A stretch of 64,000 nt of DNA from Streptomyces chryseus. GTDB taxonomy: Bacteria > Actinomycetota > Actinomycetes > Streptomycetales > Streptomycetaceae. The position numbers were made by a program, and so were the translations under genes. The stretch spans positions 43,657-107,656 of the forward strand of contig NZ_BMVO01000023.1 of NCBI RefSeq assembly GCF_014650755.1, in the 5' to 3' direction. The first letter of the stretch is position 1, and the number at the start of each line of letters is the position of its first letter. Shown one piece after another: positions 32,414 to 41,569 of this stretch. Below the pieces are notes generated by a model. The model did no database searches. It was not told the origin of the DNA and saw only the letters and a program-made list of their open reading frames with translations.

Positions 32414-33952
32414 TCAGACGCCCGCGACGACCTCGGCGGCCGCCCGGCCGCACACGCGCGCCGCGCCGTGCGTGGCGATGTACAGACCCCCGCGCGTCTG
32501 CGCCTGCGGCACGCCCATCTCCACCACGACCGTGTCGGGCCGGGCCGCGGTCAGCGACTCCAGCGCGACCGCCATCCAGGGGTGGCGGTGGGCGTCGCGC
32601 ACGACCGCGACGATCCGGCGGTCGCCCGCGGCCCCGATCACCTGGTCGGGCGTGGAGTTCTCGCTGCCGTACGTGCCCGTCGCGGTGCCCGGAAGCAGGC
32701 GCGCCAGCTCGGCGGCCACCCCCCACGGCGTCTCGTCACCGACGGCGATGTTGGCGACGGGAGAGAAGGAGGCGACGTACGGGGCGGAGGTGACCGGTTC
32801 GAATTCGGGGCTCCGCGTGATCCGCAGCGCGCGCCGCGCGGCCGCCAGGCCGACGTCGGAGCGAGAGCCCGCGCCGGGTCCGGGCGCGGTCCCCTCCTGT
32901 GAAGCCGCGCCCGGCCCGGAGGCCCCCCGGGCCCCCCTGGTCTGCTGCGCCCAGCCCGCGAGCGCGCGCACGCGCGCGGCCGCGTCGGCCAGACGCTCCT
33001 CCGGCAGTACGCCGTCCCGCACGGCCGCGACCAGCGCGTCGCGCAGCCGCAGTACGGTCTCGTCGTCCGCCAGTCCGCCGCCGACGCAGATCGCGTCGGC
33101 GCCCGCGGCGATCGCCATGACGCTGCCACGCTCGATGCCGTACGTCGCGGAGATGGCCTGCATCTCCATGCCGTCGGTGATGATCAGCCCGTCGTAGCCG
33201 AGCTCCTCGCGCAGCAGGCCGGTGAGGATCTGCGGGCTCAGAGTGGCCGGACGGGACGGGTCGAGCGCAGGAAGCAGGATATGCGCGCTCATGACAGATT
33301 TGGAGCCCGCCGCTATCGCCGCCCGGAAAGGCACCAGCTCACGGGCGTGCAGTGTGTCCAAGTCCACGTCGATCGTGGGCAGGGCGTGGTGCGAGTCGAC
33401 GGCGGTGTCGCCGTGGCCCGGGAAGTGCTTGGTGCAGGCGGCGACTCCGGCGGCCTGGAGTCCTTCGACGTACGCCGCGGTGTGCCGGGCCACGAGCAGC
33501 GGGTCCGCGCCGAAGGAACGCACGCCGATGACCGGATTGCCCGGGTTGGAGTTCACGTCGGCGGAGGGCGCCCAGTTGAGGTTGACGCCGCATTCGGCCA
33601 GTCTGCGGCCGAGTTCGCGGGCGACGTCCCGGGTGAGGGCGGTGTCGTCGACGGCGCCGAGCGCGAGGTTGCCGGGGAACGACGAGCCGCGGCGGACCTC
33701 CAGGCGGGTGACGTCACCGCCCTCCTCGTCGATCGCCACCAGCACGTCGTCCCGCTCGGCGCGCAACTGCGCGGTGAGTGCGGCGAGTTGCTCCGGGGAG
33801 GCGATGTTGCGGCCGAAGAGGCCGACCGAGGTGAGGCCCTCACCGACGCGGCGCAGCAGCCAGTCGGGGGCGGTGGCGCCCTCGAAGCCGGGCTGGAGGA
33901 CCGCCAGGGCGTCGCGGGTCAGGGTGTCCGTGGGGCTTACGAGTGTCGTCAT
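32414..33952 (-). CDS. dasD: Beta-N-acetylhexosaminidase, GH3 family
   Basis: 512 residues. The GH3 barrel shows DVLVAIDEEGGDVTRL, VNLNWAPSADVNSNPGNP, KHFPGHGDTAVDSHHALP (with the His/Asp acid-base loop of NagZ-type enzymes) and LIITDGMEM (nucleophile Asp). A C-terminal domain of about 170 residues follows an Ala/Gly/Pro linker near 340. No signal peptide, so it acts on chitobiose or other imported GlcNAc oligomers inside the cell. It starts 7 bp after dasC and belongs to the dasABCD unit. Confidence 0.95.
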   Translation of the reverse strand: MTTLVSPTDTLTRDALAVLQPGFEGATAPDWLLRRVGEGLTSVGLFGRNIASPEQLAALTAQLRAERDDVLVAIDEEGGDVTRLEVRRGSSFPGNLALGAVDDTALTRDVARELGRRLAECGVNLNWAPSADVNSNPGNPVIGVRSFGADPLLVARHTAAYVEGLQAAGVAACTKHFPGHGDTAVDSHHALPTIDVDLDTLHARELVPFRAAIAAGSKSVMSAHILLPALDPSRPATLSPQILTGLLREELGYDGLIITDGMEMQAISATYGIERGSVMAIAAGADAICVGGGLADDETVLRLRDALVAAVRDGVLPEERLADAAARVRALAGWAQQTRGARGASGPGAASQEGTAPGPGAGSRSDVGLAAARRALRITRSPEFEPVTSAPYVASFSPVANIAVGDETPWGVAAELARLLPGTATGTYGSENSTPDQVIGAAGDRRIVAVVRDAHRHPWMAVALESLTAARPDTVVVEMGVPQAQTRGGLYIATHGAARVCGRAAAEVVAGV

Positions 33953-33959
33953 GGCGGCG

Positions 33960-34838
33960 TTATCCCTTCACTGCGCCGGCCGTCAGACCTGCGGCCATCT
34001 TGCGCTGGACGAGGAGGAAGAGGATCACGATGGGGACGGCCATCATGGTGGCGCCGGCCATCATCGGGGCGTACTCGGTGCCGTGCTTGGTGGTGAAGTT
34101 GCCGAGCCAGACCGTCGCGGTCTGGTTCTGCTGGCTCATCAGCATCAGCGCGTACAGGTACTCGTTCCACGCCTGGATGAATCCATATACGGAGGTCGCC
34201 ACCATTCCGGGGGCGAGCAGCGGGAAGACGACGCGGACGAACGCCCCGGTGCGGGTGCAGCCGTCGACCATGGCCGCCTCCTCCAGCTCCTTGGGGATGT
34301 TGACGATGAAGCCGCGCAGGGTCCACACGGTGAAGGGGAGGACGAAGGTCAGGTACGTGATGATCAGGCCGGTGATCCTGTCGTACTGACCGAACTCGTT
34401 CAGGAGCAGGAAGACCGGGATGATCATGGCGACCAGCGGGACCATCTGGATCGCGAGGATGCCGACGATCACGATCTTGCGGCCCCGGAAGGCGAAGCGC
34501 GAGATGGCGAGCGCGGCGAGCATGCCGACCACGATCCCGATGACGACCACGACGGAGGAGACGGCGAGGCTGCGCGCGACCGGGCCCCAGAAGTCGGCGA
34601 CGTCGAACGCCCTGCGGAAGTTCTCCAGCGTGAACGTGCCGGGGAAGAACTGGGGGTTCGGGTCGATCGCGTCCTTGGCGGGCTTGAACGCCGTGTTGAG
34701 CATCCAGTAGACGGGGAAGCCCATGACGACGAAGACCAGGAGGCCGAGGACGTTCCAGCCGGCCTTGCCCCTCCTGCCCTTGCCGGGGCGGCCCTTGAGG
34801 CGCGGGGCGGCGGCGGGAGCCGCGGTGGTCGAGGTCAC
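33960..34838 (-). CDS. dasC: ABC sugar permease DasC
   Basis: 292 residues from GTG 34838, which overlaps the dasB stop as GTGA. Six membrane segments, with the ABC permease loop EEAAMVDGCTRTGAFVRVVF (EAA motif, about 193-212) that docks to the ATPase. It is the second pore subunit for N,N'-diacetylchitobiose uptake. The operon encodes no ATPase; in Streptomyces the shared ATPase MsiK, coded elsewhere, powers Das import. Confidence 0.95.
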   Translation of the reverse strand: MTSTTAAPAAAPRLKGRPGKGRRGKAGWNVLGLLVFVVMGFPVYWMLNTAFKPAKDAIDPNPQFFPGTFTLENFRRAFDVADFWGPVARSLAVSSVVVVIGIVVGMLAALAISRFAFRGRKIVIVGILAIQMVPLVAMIIPVFLLLNEFGQYDRITGLIITYLTFVLPFTVWTLRGFIVNIPKELEEAAMVDGCTRTGAFVRVVFPLLAPGMVATSVYGFIQAWNEYLYALMLMSQQNQTATVWLGNFTTKHGTEYAPMMAGATMMAVPIVILFLLVQRKMAAGLTAGAVKG

Positions 34839-35830
34839 TCCACCTCTCCGATCTTCAGCATCTGACGCATGTAGACGGCGACCACACCCAGCAGCAGCAA
34901 CACGGTGACCAGGGCGATCGCCGAGCCGCCGGAGTAGTCGTTCACGACGAACGCCTTCTGGTACGAGTACGTCGTGAGCAGCTGGAACTCGGCTTCCGGG
35001 TTGCCGCCCCGCATCACGAAGACCTGCGGGAAGACGCCCATGTCCCAGATCACCGACAGGGTGGTCAGCATGACGAGGAGGGGCTTGAGGATCGGCAGGG
35101 TGACCCAGCGGAAGACGCCCCAGGCCCCGGCTCCGTCGAGGCGGGCGGCCTCTTCCATCTCCTTGGGGACCTGGGTGAGACCGGCGCTCAGTGTGATCAC
35201 GACGAAGGGCACGGCGCCCCACACGACCAGCAGCATGATGACGGCGAGGCCCTGCGGGCCGCTGGCGAACCAGTTGTGGCCGCCCATGTCGACCCCGGGC
35301 AGCTTGCTCAGCAGCCAGTTGAGCACGCCGTAGTCGGTGTCGAAGATCCACTTGAAGATGGCGGTGGCGACGATGATGGGCATGCCCCAGCTCGCCACCA
35401 GGGCGATGCTGATGAGCGCCTTCACCCAGCCCGACACCCGCTGCATGAGCAGGGCGATCACCATGCCGAGCACCATGGTCAGGGTGACGGCGCCGACGGT
35501 GAAGACGATCGTCCGTACGACCACCGCCCAGAACTCGCCGTCACCCAGGACCGCGGTGAAGTTCTTGAGACCGACCCACTCGGCCTCCTTGAAGCCCCAC
35601 AACTCCGACTTGCCGAAGCTCTGGAACGACAGCGTCACGAGCCGCACCAGCGGATAGCCCATGACGAGTACGAGGACCAGCAGGCAGGGGGCGAGCAGCA
35701 CCCAGGGCACGGCGGCCCCGCCGGCGGACGGTTTCCTGGCGGGCTTTCCCGGTACTTCCGGCCCGGTGCGCGGCGTTGGCGACGGCCGCGTCGGCGGCAC
35801 CTTGGCGGTGGTTGTCTCTGCGGCACTCAT
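34835..35830 (-). CDS. dasB: ABC sugar permease DasB
   Basis: 331 residues. A 40-residue Pro/Thr-rich cytoplasmic leader precedes six membrane segments; the EAA loop MEEAARLDGAGAWGVFRWVT lies at about 221-240. It pairs with DasC to form the chitobiose channel. Coupled to dasC by a 4-bp overlap and follows dasA after 84 bp. Confidence 0.95.
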   Translation of the reverse strand: MSAAETTTAKVPPTRPSPTPRTGPEVPGKPARKPSAGGAAVPWVLLAPCLLVLVLVMGYPLVRLVTLSFQSFGKSELWGFKEAEWVGLKNFTAVLGDGEFWAVVVRTIVFTVGAVTLTMVLGMVIALLMQRVSGWVKALISIALVASWGMPIIVATAIFKWIFDTDYGVLNWLLSKLPGVDMGGHNWFASGPQGLAVIMLLVVWGAVPFVVITLSAGLTQVPKEMEEAARLDGAGAWGVFRWVTLPILKPLLVMLTTLSVIWDMGVFPQVFVMRGGNPEAEFQLLTTYSYQKAFVVNDYSGGSAIALVTVLLLLGVVAVYMRQMLKIGEVE

Positions 35831-35914
35831 CGCGCGCTCCTCACAGCTGCCTCTCCTACCGCGGGCGGGCAGGGCCGGCGCCGGGGAACCGGCGCAGCCC
35901 TGCCCGCTCGAAGG

Positions 35915-37195
35915 TCACTTGGTGTTGATGACCTTGTCGATCTTGGCGTCGGCGGCCTTCGCGGCGGCCTCGACCGACTTCTTGCCGGTGCCGATCTCCT
36001 GGAGCATGGTCTGGAGGATCTTGCCCTTCTCGACCTGGCCCCAGCCGGGAGCGGTGGGAACGAACCAGCTGGACGCGGCGGCGGTCGCCGGAACAGCGGT
36101 CGCCGGGTCCGACTTCAGGGGCTCCAGGTCCGACTTGTTGTTCGGGAGGTTGCCCTTGCCGATGAGGCCCTTCTGGCCCTCGGCGCCGGTGAACGCGTTG
36201 ATCCACTCGCCCGCGACGGCCTGGGCGTCGGACTTGACCGGGATGGCGAGGTCGGAGCCGCCGAGGAAGACCGGGAGGTTCTTGCCGGACGGGCCGGGCA
36301 TCACGAAGCTCTCGATCTTGTCGGCCAGCTTGCCGACCTTGTCGTTCTTCGGGTCGGCGGCGGTGCCGCCCTCCCACGCGGCGGCGAACATCGTCGCGGC
36401 CTTGCCCTGGCCGAAGACGACCGGGCGGTCGGCCTCGTCCTTGGTCTTGTCCGCGTGCATGTACTTGTCGAGGACCTTCTTGTACTCGCCCAGGCCCTTG
36501 AGGGACTCGGCCGAGGACAGGTTGGACTTCCACTGGTCGCCGGACTGCTCGGCGATGGAGCCGCCGGCGTCGTACACGAACGACATGGCCGCGTACCAGT
36601 CGGGCGAGGGCTGGTACCAGGCGCTGAACTTGTCGCCCTTCTTCTTCTGGATCTTGTCCAGGGCGGAGGTGAGCTCCTTGTACGTCTTCGGCGTGGCCTT
36701 GACGCCCGCCTCGGCGGCGATGTCCTTGCGCCAGGTGCCGACGCGGCCACCGGCGTAGTACGGCACGCCGTAGGTCTTGCCCTCGTACGTGACGGACAGC
36801 TTGAGACCGTCCAGCCACTCGTCCGACTTGTCGAACTTCGACGGGTCGACCTCGGCGAAGGCCCCGGTGGACATGTAGCCCACCATCTCGGAGTTGCCCA
36901 TCTCGACGACGTCCGGGGCCTTGTCCGTGGCGAGTACGGCGTCGAGCTTGGCGTTCTTGTCCGGCCAGCCGTAGTACTCGTGCTTGATCTTGATGCCCGG
37001 GTACTTCTTGACGATCGTGTCGTCGGCCGCCTTGACCAGCTCGGGCCAGTTGTTCTGCGCGTCGACCGTGAGCCAGACCGTGAGCTCCTTGGGCTTCGCC
37101 TCGTCGCCACCGCCCGAGCTGCCCGAGTCGCCACACGCCGCGATGCCGACCATCATGCCCGCGACGCCTATCGCCGCGATGAGCTTGCGCTTCAC
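35915..37195 (-). CDS. dasA: Chitobiose-binding lipoprotein DasA
   Basis: 426 residues from GTG 37195, 7 nt after GGAGG. A lipoprotein signal ends at a lipobox (MMVGIAAC), followed by a Ser/Gly linker and a solute-binding fold (KELTVWLTVDAQNNWPELVK; KTYGVPYYAGGRVGTWRKDI; FLGGSDLAIPVKS). In Streptomyces DasA binds N,N'-diacetylchitobiose at the outer membrane face and affects development. Two DasR-like sites lie 87-126 bp upstream of the start. Divergent from dasR. Confidence 0.96.
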   Translation of the reverse strand: MKRKLIAAIGVAGMMVGIAACGDSGSSGGGDEAKPKELTVWLTVDAQNNWPELVKAADDTIVKKYPGIKIKHEYYGWPDKNAKLDAVLATDKAPDVVEMGNSEMVGYMSTGAFAEVDPSKFDKSDEWLDGLKLSVTYEGKTYGVPYYAGGRVGTWRKDIAAEAGVKATPKTYKELTSALDKIQKKKGDKFSAWYQPSPDWYAAMSFVYDAGGSIAEQSGDQWKSNLSSAESLKGLGEYKKVLDKYMHADKTKDEADRPVVFGQGKAATMFAAAWEGGTAADPKNDKVGKLADKIESFVMPGPSGKNLPVFLGGSDLAIPVKSDAQAVAGEWINAFTGAEGQKGLIGKGNLPNNKSDLEPLKSDPATAVPATAAASSWFVPTAPGWGQVEKGKILQTMLQEIGTGKKSVEAAAKAADAKIDKVINTK

Positions 37196-37281
37196 GCCAC
37201 CCTCCTCAGGGATGCCTGCAACCCCCCTGCCCACCGCGAAGACTTCGACAAGTACTGCCCGGGGGTGGGACCTTGGCCTCT

Positions 37282-37297
37282 AATGGTTTAGACCAGT
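37282..37297. promoter_or_regulatory. DasR-responsive element 1 of dasA
   Basis: AATGGTTTAGACCAGT matches the DasR consensus at 13 of 16 positions, in the dasA-dasR intergenic region. Confidence 0.8.
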
Positions 37298-37305
37298 ACC
37301 GGGAG

Positions 37306-37321
37306 CTTGGCCTAGACCTTT
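37306..37321. promoter_or_regulatory. DasR-responsive element 2 of dasA (weaker)
   Basis: CTTGGCCTAGACCTTT matches 11 of 16 with the core CTAGACC; it is centred 24 bp from element 1. Confidence 0.6.
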
Positions 37322-37478
37322 AGGGGTGTCAAGGGTGTATAAGAAGGGCTCTCGCGTCCGTTATCGGACCGACACCTGAGCAAGGGCGACGACCTGCGCC
37401 AAGGCCGTGCCACCATGTGAGCCGCGACAGTCGGAGGAGCCGGTGACGGCAGCAGCACAGAAGTCGGAAAGGCGGGTC

Positions 37479-38246
37479 ATGGCCACGGACGGGGGCGGCA
37501 CGGAGGCCGAGGGCACGGCGGCGGCGACACGCACCGCACGCGTGCCGAAGTACTACCGGCTCAAGCGGCATTTGCTGGACATGACGGAGACCCTGCCGCC
37601 CGGGACCCCCGTGCCGCCGGAGCGGACCCTGGCCGCCGAGTTCGACACGTCCCGCACGACCGTGCGCCAGGCGCTCCAGGAGCTGGTCGTCGAGGGCCGC
37701 CTGGAGCGGATCCAGGGCAAGGGCACCTTCGTGGCCAAGCCCAAGGTCTCGCAGGCGCTGCAACTCACGTCGTACACGGAGGACATGCGGGCGCAGGGCC
37801 TGGAGCCCACGTCCCAGCTCCTGGACATCGGTTACGTGACCGCCGACGACACCCTGGCCGGCCTGCTCGACATCTCGGCGGGCGGCCGGGTCCTGCGGAT
37901 CGAGCGGCTGCGGCTGGCGAGCGGCGAGCCGATGGCGATCGAGACGACGCACCTGTCGGCGAAGCGCTTCCCGGCGCTGCGCCGCTCGCTCGTCAAGTAC
38001 ACCTCGCTCTACACGGCGCTGGCGGAGGTGTACGACGTCCGCCTGGCCGAGGCCGAGGAGACGATCGAGACGTCGCTGGCCACCCCCCGCGAGGCGGGGC
38101 TGCTCGGCACGGACGTGGGCCTGCCCATGCTGATGCTGTCGCGGCACTCGATCGACGGGAACGGCGAGCCGGTGGAATGGGTGCGCTCGGTCTACCGCGG
38201 CGACCGCTACAAGTTCGTGGCGAACCTCAAGCGGCCGACGGACTGA
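37479..38246 (+). CDS. dasR: GntR/HutC-family regulator DasR
   Basis: 255 residues from ATG 37479. An N-terminal winged helix (VPPERTLAAEFDTSRTTVRQ, about 45-64) and a UTRA effector domain (SYTEDMRAQGLEPTSQLLDI; FPALRRSLVKYTSLYTALAE; EWVRSVYRGDRYKFVANLK) are nearly identical to S. coelicolor DasR. It represses chitin/GlcNAc uptake and metabolic genes and antibiotic pathways, and glucosamine-6-phosphate releases it. ATG 37479 gives the same N-terminal length as known DasR; a GTG at 37443 with a strong GGAGGAG is an alternative longer start. Confidence 0.97.
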   Translation: MATDGGGTEAEGTAAATRTARVPKYYRLKRHLLDMTETLPPGTPVPPERTLAAEFDTSRTTVRQALQELVVEGRLERIQGKGTFVAKPKVSQALQLTSYTEDMRAQGLEPTSQLLDIGYVTADDTLAGLLDISAGGRVLRIERLRLASGEPMAIETTHLSAKRFPALRRSLVKYTSLYTALAEVYDVRLAEAEETIETSLATPREAGLLGTDVGLPMLMLSRHSIDGNGEPVEWVRSVYRGDRYKFVANLKRPTD

Positions 38247-38269
38247 CCCTCAAGCGGCCCACGGACTGA
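38225..38269 (+). repeat. Tandem duplication of the dasR 3' end
   Basis: The last 22 nt of dasR including its stop (38225-38246) are repeated at 38248-38269 with one mismatch, offset by 23 bp. The second copy is non-coding. Confidence 0.8.
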
Positions 38270-38281
38270 CGGAGCTCTGGT

Positions 38282-38310
38282 ACGGCCCCGACCTGCAGTG
38301 GTCGGGCCGT
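38282..38310 (+). terminator. Hairpin after dasR
   Basis: ACGGCCCCGACC pairs with GGTCGGGCCGT (one bulged C) across a 6-nt loop. Confidence 0.65.
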
Positions 38311-38409
38311 GTCCGTACCGATATGCGGACGGGGGGTTACGGACGGCGGTCACAGCACCTAGATTTCGCGCACGTTACGAGGAAAGATCGCGCGAGGGGA
38401 CGGATCGCC

Positions 38410-40629
38410 ATGCCGGAGCCGCAGTCGACAACGCCAGCCCAGAGACAACGGGCCCTGTCCCCGAAGTCCATAGCCATATGGGGCGCGGTGGCCCTCGTCG
38501 GCGCCATCGCCTGGGCGGTACTCGCCCTCTCGCGCGGGGAAGAGGTCTCCGCCGCGTGGATGCTGGCGGCGGCCCTCGGCTCGTACGCCATCGCGTACCG
38601 CTTCTACTCGCGCTTCATCGCCCACCGCGTCCTGAAGGTCGACAAGAACCGGGCCACCCCCGCCGAGCGGCTCGACAACGGTGTCGACTTCCACCCGACC
38701 GACCGCCGCGTCCTGTTCGGGCACCACTTCGCCGCCATCGCGGGCGCCGGGCCGCTGGTCGGTCCCGTGCTCGCCGCGCAGATGGGCTACCTGCCCGGCA
38801 CGATATGGATCATCGTCGGCGTCATCCTCGCCGGTGCCGTACAGGACATGGTGACGCTCTTCTTCTCCACCCGGCGCGACGGCCGTTCGCTCGGCCAGAT
38901 GGCGCGGGACGAGATAGGACCGTTCGGCGGCGCGGCCGCGCTGGTCGCCGTCTTCGCCATCATGATCATCCTGCTCGCGGTGCTGGCGCTGGTCATCGTG
39001 AACGCGCTCGCGCACTCGCCGTGGGGTGTCTTCTCCATCGGCATGACCATCCCGATCGCCCTCTTCATGGGCGTCTACCTGCGCGTCCTGCGACCCGGCC
39101 GGGTCAGCGAGGTCTCGGTCATCGGCGTCGCGCTGCTGCTGCTCGCGATCGTCTCGGGCGGCTGGGTCGCCGAGTCCTCGTGGGCGGACACCTTCACGCT
39201 GGAGCCGGGCACGCTCGTCGTCTGGATGATCGTGTACGGCTTCCTCGCCTCGGTCCTCCCGGTGTGGCTGCTGCTCGCGCCGCGCGACTACCTCTCCACC
39301 TTCATGAAGGTCGGCACGATCGGGCTGCTCGCCCTCGGCGTCTTCATCGCGCTGCCGACGATGAAGATGCCCGCCGTCACCGACTTCGCGACCAGCGGCA
39401 CCGGACCGGTCTTCGCCGGCTCGATGTTCCCGTTCGTCTTCATCACCATCGCCTGCGGCGCGCTCTCCGGCTTCCACTCCCTGGTCTCCTCGGGCACCAC
39501 CCCGAAGATGGTCCAGAAGGAGACGCAGATCCGGATGATCGGCTACGGCGCGATGCTGACCGAGTCGTTCGTCGCCGTGATGGCGATGATCACGGCGTGC
39601 ATCATCGACCCGGGCCTGTACTTCGCCATCAACTCGCCGGTGGGTGTGGTCGGGGACAGTGTCCAGGCGGCGTCCGAGGCGGTGACGAACCTGGGCTTCT
39701 CCATCTCCCCGGAGGCACTGGCCCAGGCGGCCAAGGACGTCGAGGAGCAGAGCCTGCTGTCGCGCACCGGCGGCGCGCCGACCTTCGCGCTCGGCATGTC
39801 GGAGATCTTCTCGGCCGTCGTCGGCGGCACCGCGATGAAGGCCTTCTGGTACCACTTCGCGATCATGTTCGAGGCGCTGTTCATCCTCACCACGGTGGAC
39901 GCCGGCACCCGCGTCGGGCGCTTCATGCTCCAGGACATGCTCGGCAACGTCTACAAGCCGTTCCGCCAGGTCAGCTGGAAGCCGGGCGTCTGGTTCGCCA
40001 GCGCCGTCGTCGTCGGCGGCTGGGGCTACTTCCTGTGGGTCGGCGTGCACGACCCGCTGGGCGGCATCAACCAGCTCTTCCCGCTCTTCGGCATCGCGAA
40101 CCAGCTGCTGGCCGCCGTCGCGCTGGCCGTCTGCACGACGCTCCTCGTCAAGTCCGGCCGCCTGAAGTGGGCGTGGGTCACGGCGGTGCCGCTCGCGTGG
40201 GACGTGGCGGTCACGCTCACCGCCAGCTGGCAGAAGATCTTCTCGGACGACGTGAAGGTCGGCTTCTTCGCCCAGCGCGACAAGTACCAGGCCGGCATCG
40301 ACGCGGGCGAGGTGCTGCCGCCCGCCAAGAACATGGACCAGATGCACACCGTCGTCACCAACTCGACCGTCGACGGCGTGCTGTGCGCGCTCTTCGCGGT
40401 CCTCATCGTGGTGGTGCTCGCCGACGCCGGCCGGGTCTGCCTCAAGGCGATCCGCGACCCCGAGAGCGTCAAGCTCCACGAGGCGCCGTACGTCGAGTCG
40501 AGGCTGGTCGCCCCCGCGTCGATCATCGCGACCAAGGAGGAGAAGGCCGAACTGGTCGCGGCCGGCGTCGGCCCTGAGGGCGGCAACCGCAAGGAGACGG
40601 CGCCCGCCGGGACGGGGACGCCCGAATGA
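38410..40629 (+). CDS. cstA: CstA-family pyruvate/peptide transporter
   Basis: 739 residues with about 16-18 membrane segments. Signature segments of CstA: HRVLFGHHFAAIAGAGPLVGP split near 98-117, GYLPGTIWIIVGVILAGAVQDM, ACGALSGFHSLVSSGTTPKM and GGINQLFPLFGIANQLLAA. It imports pyruvate or peptides during carbon starvation. ATG 38410 follows GAGGGGAC. The stop overlaps the ybdD-like gene start as ATGA, so the pair is coupled, as in E. coli cstA-ybdD. Confidence 0.95.
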   Translation: MPEPQSTTPAQRQRALSPKSIAIWGAVALVGAIAWAVLALSRGEEVSAAWMLAAALGSYAIAYRFYSRFIAHRVLKVDKNRATPAERLDNGVDFHPTDRRVLFGHHFAAIAGAGPLVGPVLAAQMGYLPGTIWIIVGVILAGAVQDMVTLFFSTRRDGRSLGQMARDEIGPFGGAAALVAVFAIMIILLAVLALVIVNALAHSPWGVFSIGMTIPIALFMGVYLRVLRPGRVSEVSVIGVALLLLAIVSGGWVAESSWADTFTLEPGTLVVWMIVYGFLASVLPVWLLLAPRDYLSTFMKVGTIGLLALGVFIALPTMKMPAVTDFATSGTGPVFAGSMFPFVFITIACGALSGFHSLVSSGTTPKMVQKETQIRMIGYGAMLTESFVAVMAMITACIIDPGLYFAINSPVGVVGDSVQAASEAVTNLGFSISPEALAQAAKDVEEQSLLSRTGGAPTFALGMSEIFSAVVGGTAMKAFWYHFAIMFEALFILTTVDAGTRVGRFMLQDMLGNVYKPFRQVSWKPGVWFASAVVVGGWGYFLWVGVHDPLGGINQLFPLFGIANQLLAAVALAVCTTLLVKSGRLKWAWVTAVPLAWDVAVTLTASWQKIFSDDVKVGFFAQRDKYQAGIDAGEVLPPAKNMDQMHTVVTNSTVDGVLCALFAVLIVVVLADAGRVCLKAIRDPESVKLHEAPYVESRLVAPASIIATKEEKAELVAAGVGPEGGNRKETAPAGTGTPE

Positions 40630-40829
40630 CGCTGACGGACGTACGGCGGGCGGCGGGCCGGATCCGCTGGTACGTCCGCGAGCTGACCGGCGAGTCGGCG
40701 TACGACCGGTACGTCGCCCACGCGCGGTCCCGCGACCCCGGGGCGCCGGTCATGACCCGCCGCCAGTTCGAACGCAGCCGCACGGACGCCCGCGAGGCGG
40801 ACCCCCGCGAGGGCTTCCGCTGCTGCTGA
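40626..40829 (+). CDS. YbdD/YjiX family partner of CstA
   Basis: 67 residues, basic, with RIRWYVRELTGESAYDRYV, PVMTRRQFERSR and a Cys-Cys end (GFRCC), the pattern of YbdD/YjiX. The partner protein is required for CstA-type pyruvate uptake in E. coli. Overlaps cstA by 4 bp. Confidence 0.93.
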   Translation: MTLTDVRRAAGRIRWYVRELTGESAYDRYVAHARSRDPGAPVMTRRQFERSRTDAREADPREGFRCC

Positions 40830-40835
40830 GCACGG

Positions 40836-40884
40836 GCCGACGGGCCGTCGCATCCCACGAGCCGGGACGCGGCGGCCCGTCGGC
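40836..40884. terminator. Terminator between the ybdD-like gene and the Uma2 gene
   Basis: GCCGACGGGCCG pairs with CGGCCCGTCGGC (12 bp) around a 25-nt loop between convergent genes. Confidence 0.65.
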
Positions 40885-40885
40885 G

Positions 40886-41470
40886 TCAGCGCACCCACTC
40901 CTTCAGGGCTTCGGTCTCCAGCGTGATGTCCACCGGACCCGGCAGCGCCAGGGGTTTGCCGAACGGGACGGTGTGCGCGTTCTCGTACCGGACGCCGTCG
41001 GGCTCGCTGTAGACCGTCACCTCGCAGGTGTCCCGGTCGATCAGCAGGTACACCGGAATGCCGGTCTGGGCGTAGGCGCGGGGCTTCTCCACCCGGTCGC
41101 GCTGGTCGGTGTCGGTGTCGTACGACGTGACCTCGACGACCATGAGCACCTGCTCGGGGTCGGCCCACTCGCCCTGGCCGACAAAGGCGTCACTGGGCGC
41201 GAGTGAACCGTCGGGGCGCGCGCGGCCCTTCCGGTAGGCCTGCACCTTCAGCCCTTGGTCGGGATGGAGCCACAGCTCGGGGCGGGACTGCATACAGATG
41301 CGCGTCAGCCACTGAATGATCCGCCCGTGGTCCCCGTCCGGCACAACCCTGCTCCTCAGCCTCCCGTCGATGAGCTCCAGCCGCACGCCCTCGGTCGTGC
41401 GGGCCAGTATGCGCGTGGCCTCGTCGAACTCTTCGGGGAGCAGGTGAGGCCGGTCGTCGATGGCTGACAT
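40886..41470 (-). CDS. Uma2-family (DUF820) restriction-endonuclease-fold protein
   Basis: 194 residues. The PD-(D/E)xK-like core of Uma2 is visible: VRLELIDGRL (29-38), RPDGSLAPSDAFV (84-96) and MVVEVTSYDTDTDQRDRVEK (109-128), where Asp and Glu-x-x lead to the terminal Lys. These proteins are numerous in Streptomyces and cyanobacteria; their function is unknown and nuclease activity is inferred from the fold. It is divergent from the B12-riboswitch nrd operon. Confidence 0.87.
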   Translation of the reverse strand: MSAIDDRPHLLPEEFDEATRILARTTEGVRLELIDGRLRSRVVPDGDHGRIIQWLTRICMQSRPELWLHPDQGLKVQAYRKGRARPDGSLAPSDAFVGQGEWADPEQVLMVVEVTSYDTDTDQRDRVEKPRAYAQTGIPVYLLIDRDTCEVTVYSEPDGVRYENAHTVPFGKPLALPGPVDITLETEALKEWVR

Positions 41471-41569
41471 GGGCGTACCTCCTTGTGTTCACGACGATAG
41501 CCGAGAGCTGTGACAGTCGCCCCGATCCTCCCTGCGCGACACAACATCTGGGGGGTGCAACTCCCAACC

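Noticed and set aside
38359..40479. A 706-codon open frame opposite cstA, and a 986-codon frame (21302-24262) opposite or overlapping the amidase, PLP-enzyme and antiporter genes
   Set aside because: These long frames are due to extreme third-position GC on the other strand or frame. Their products are Arg/Gly/Pro or Asp/Glu/His-rich without any domain, while the overlapping genes are clear.
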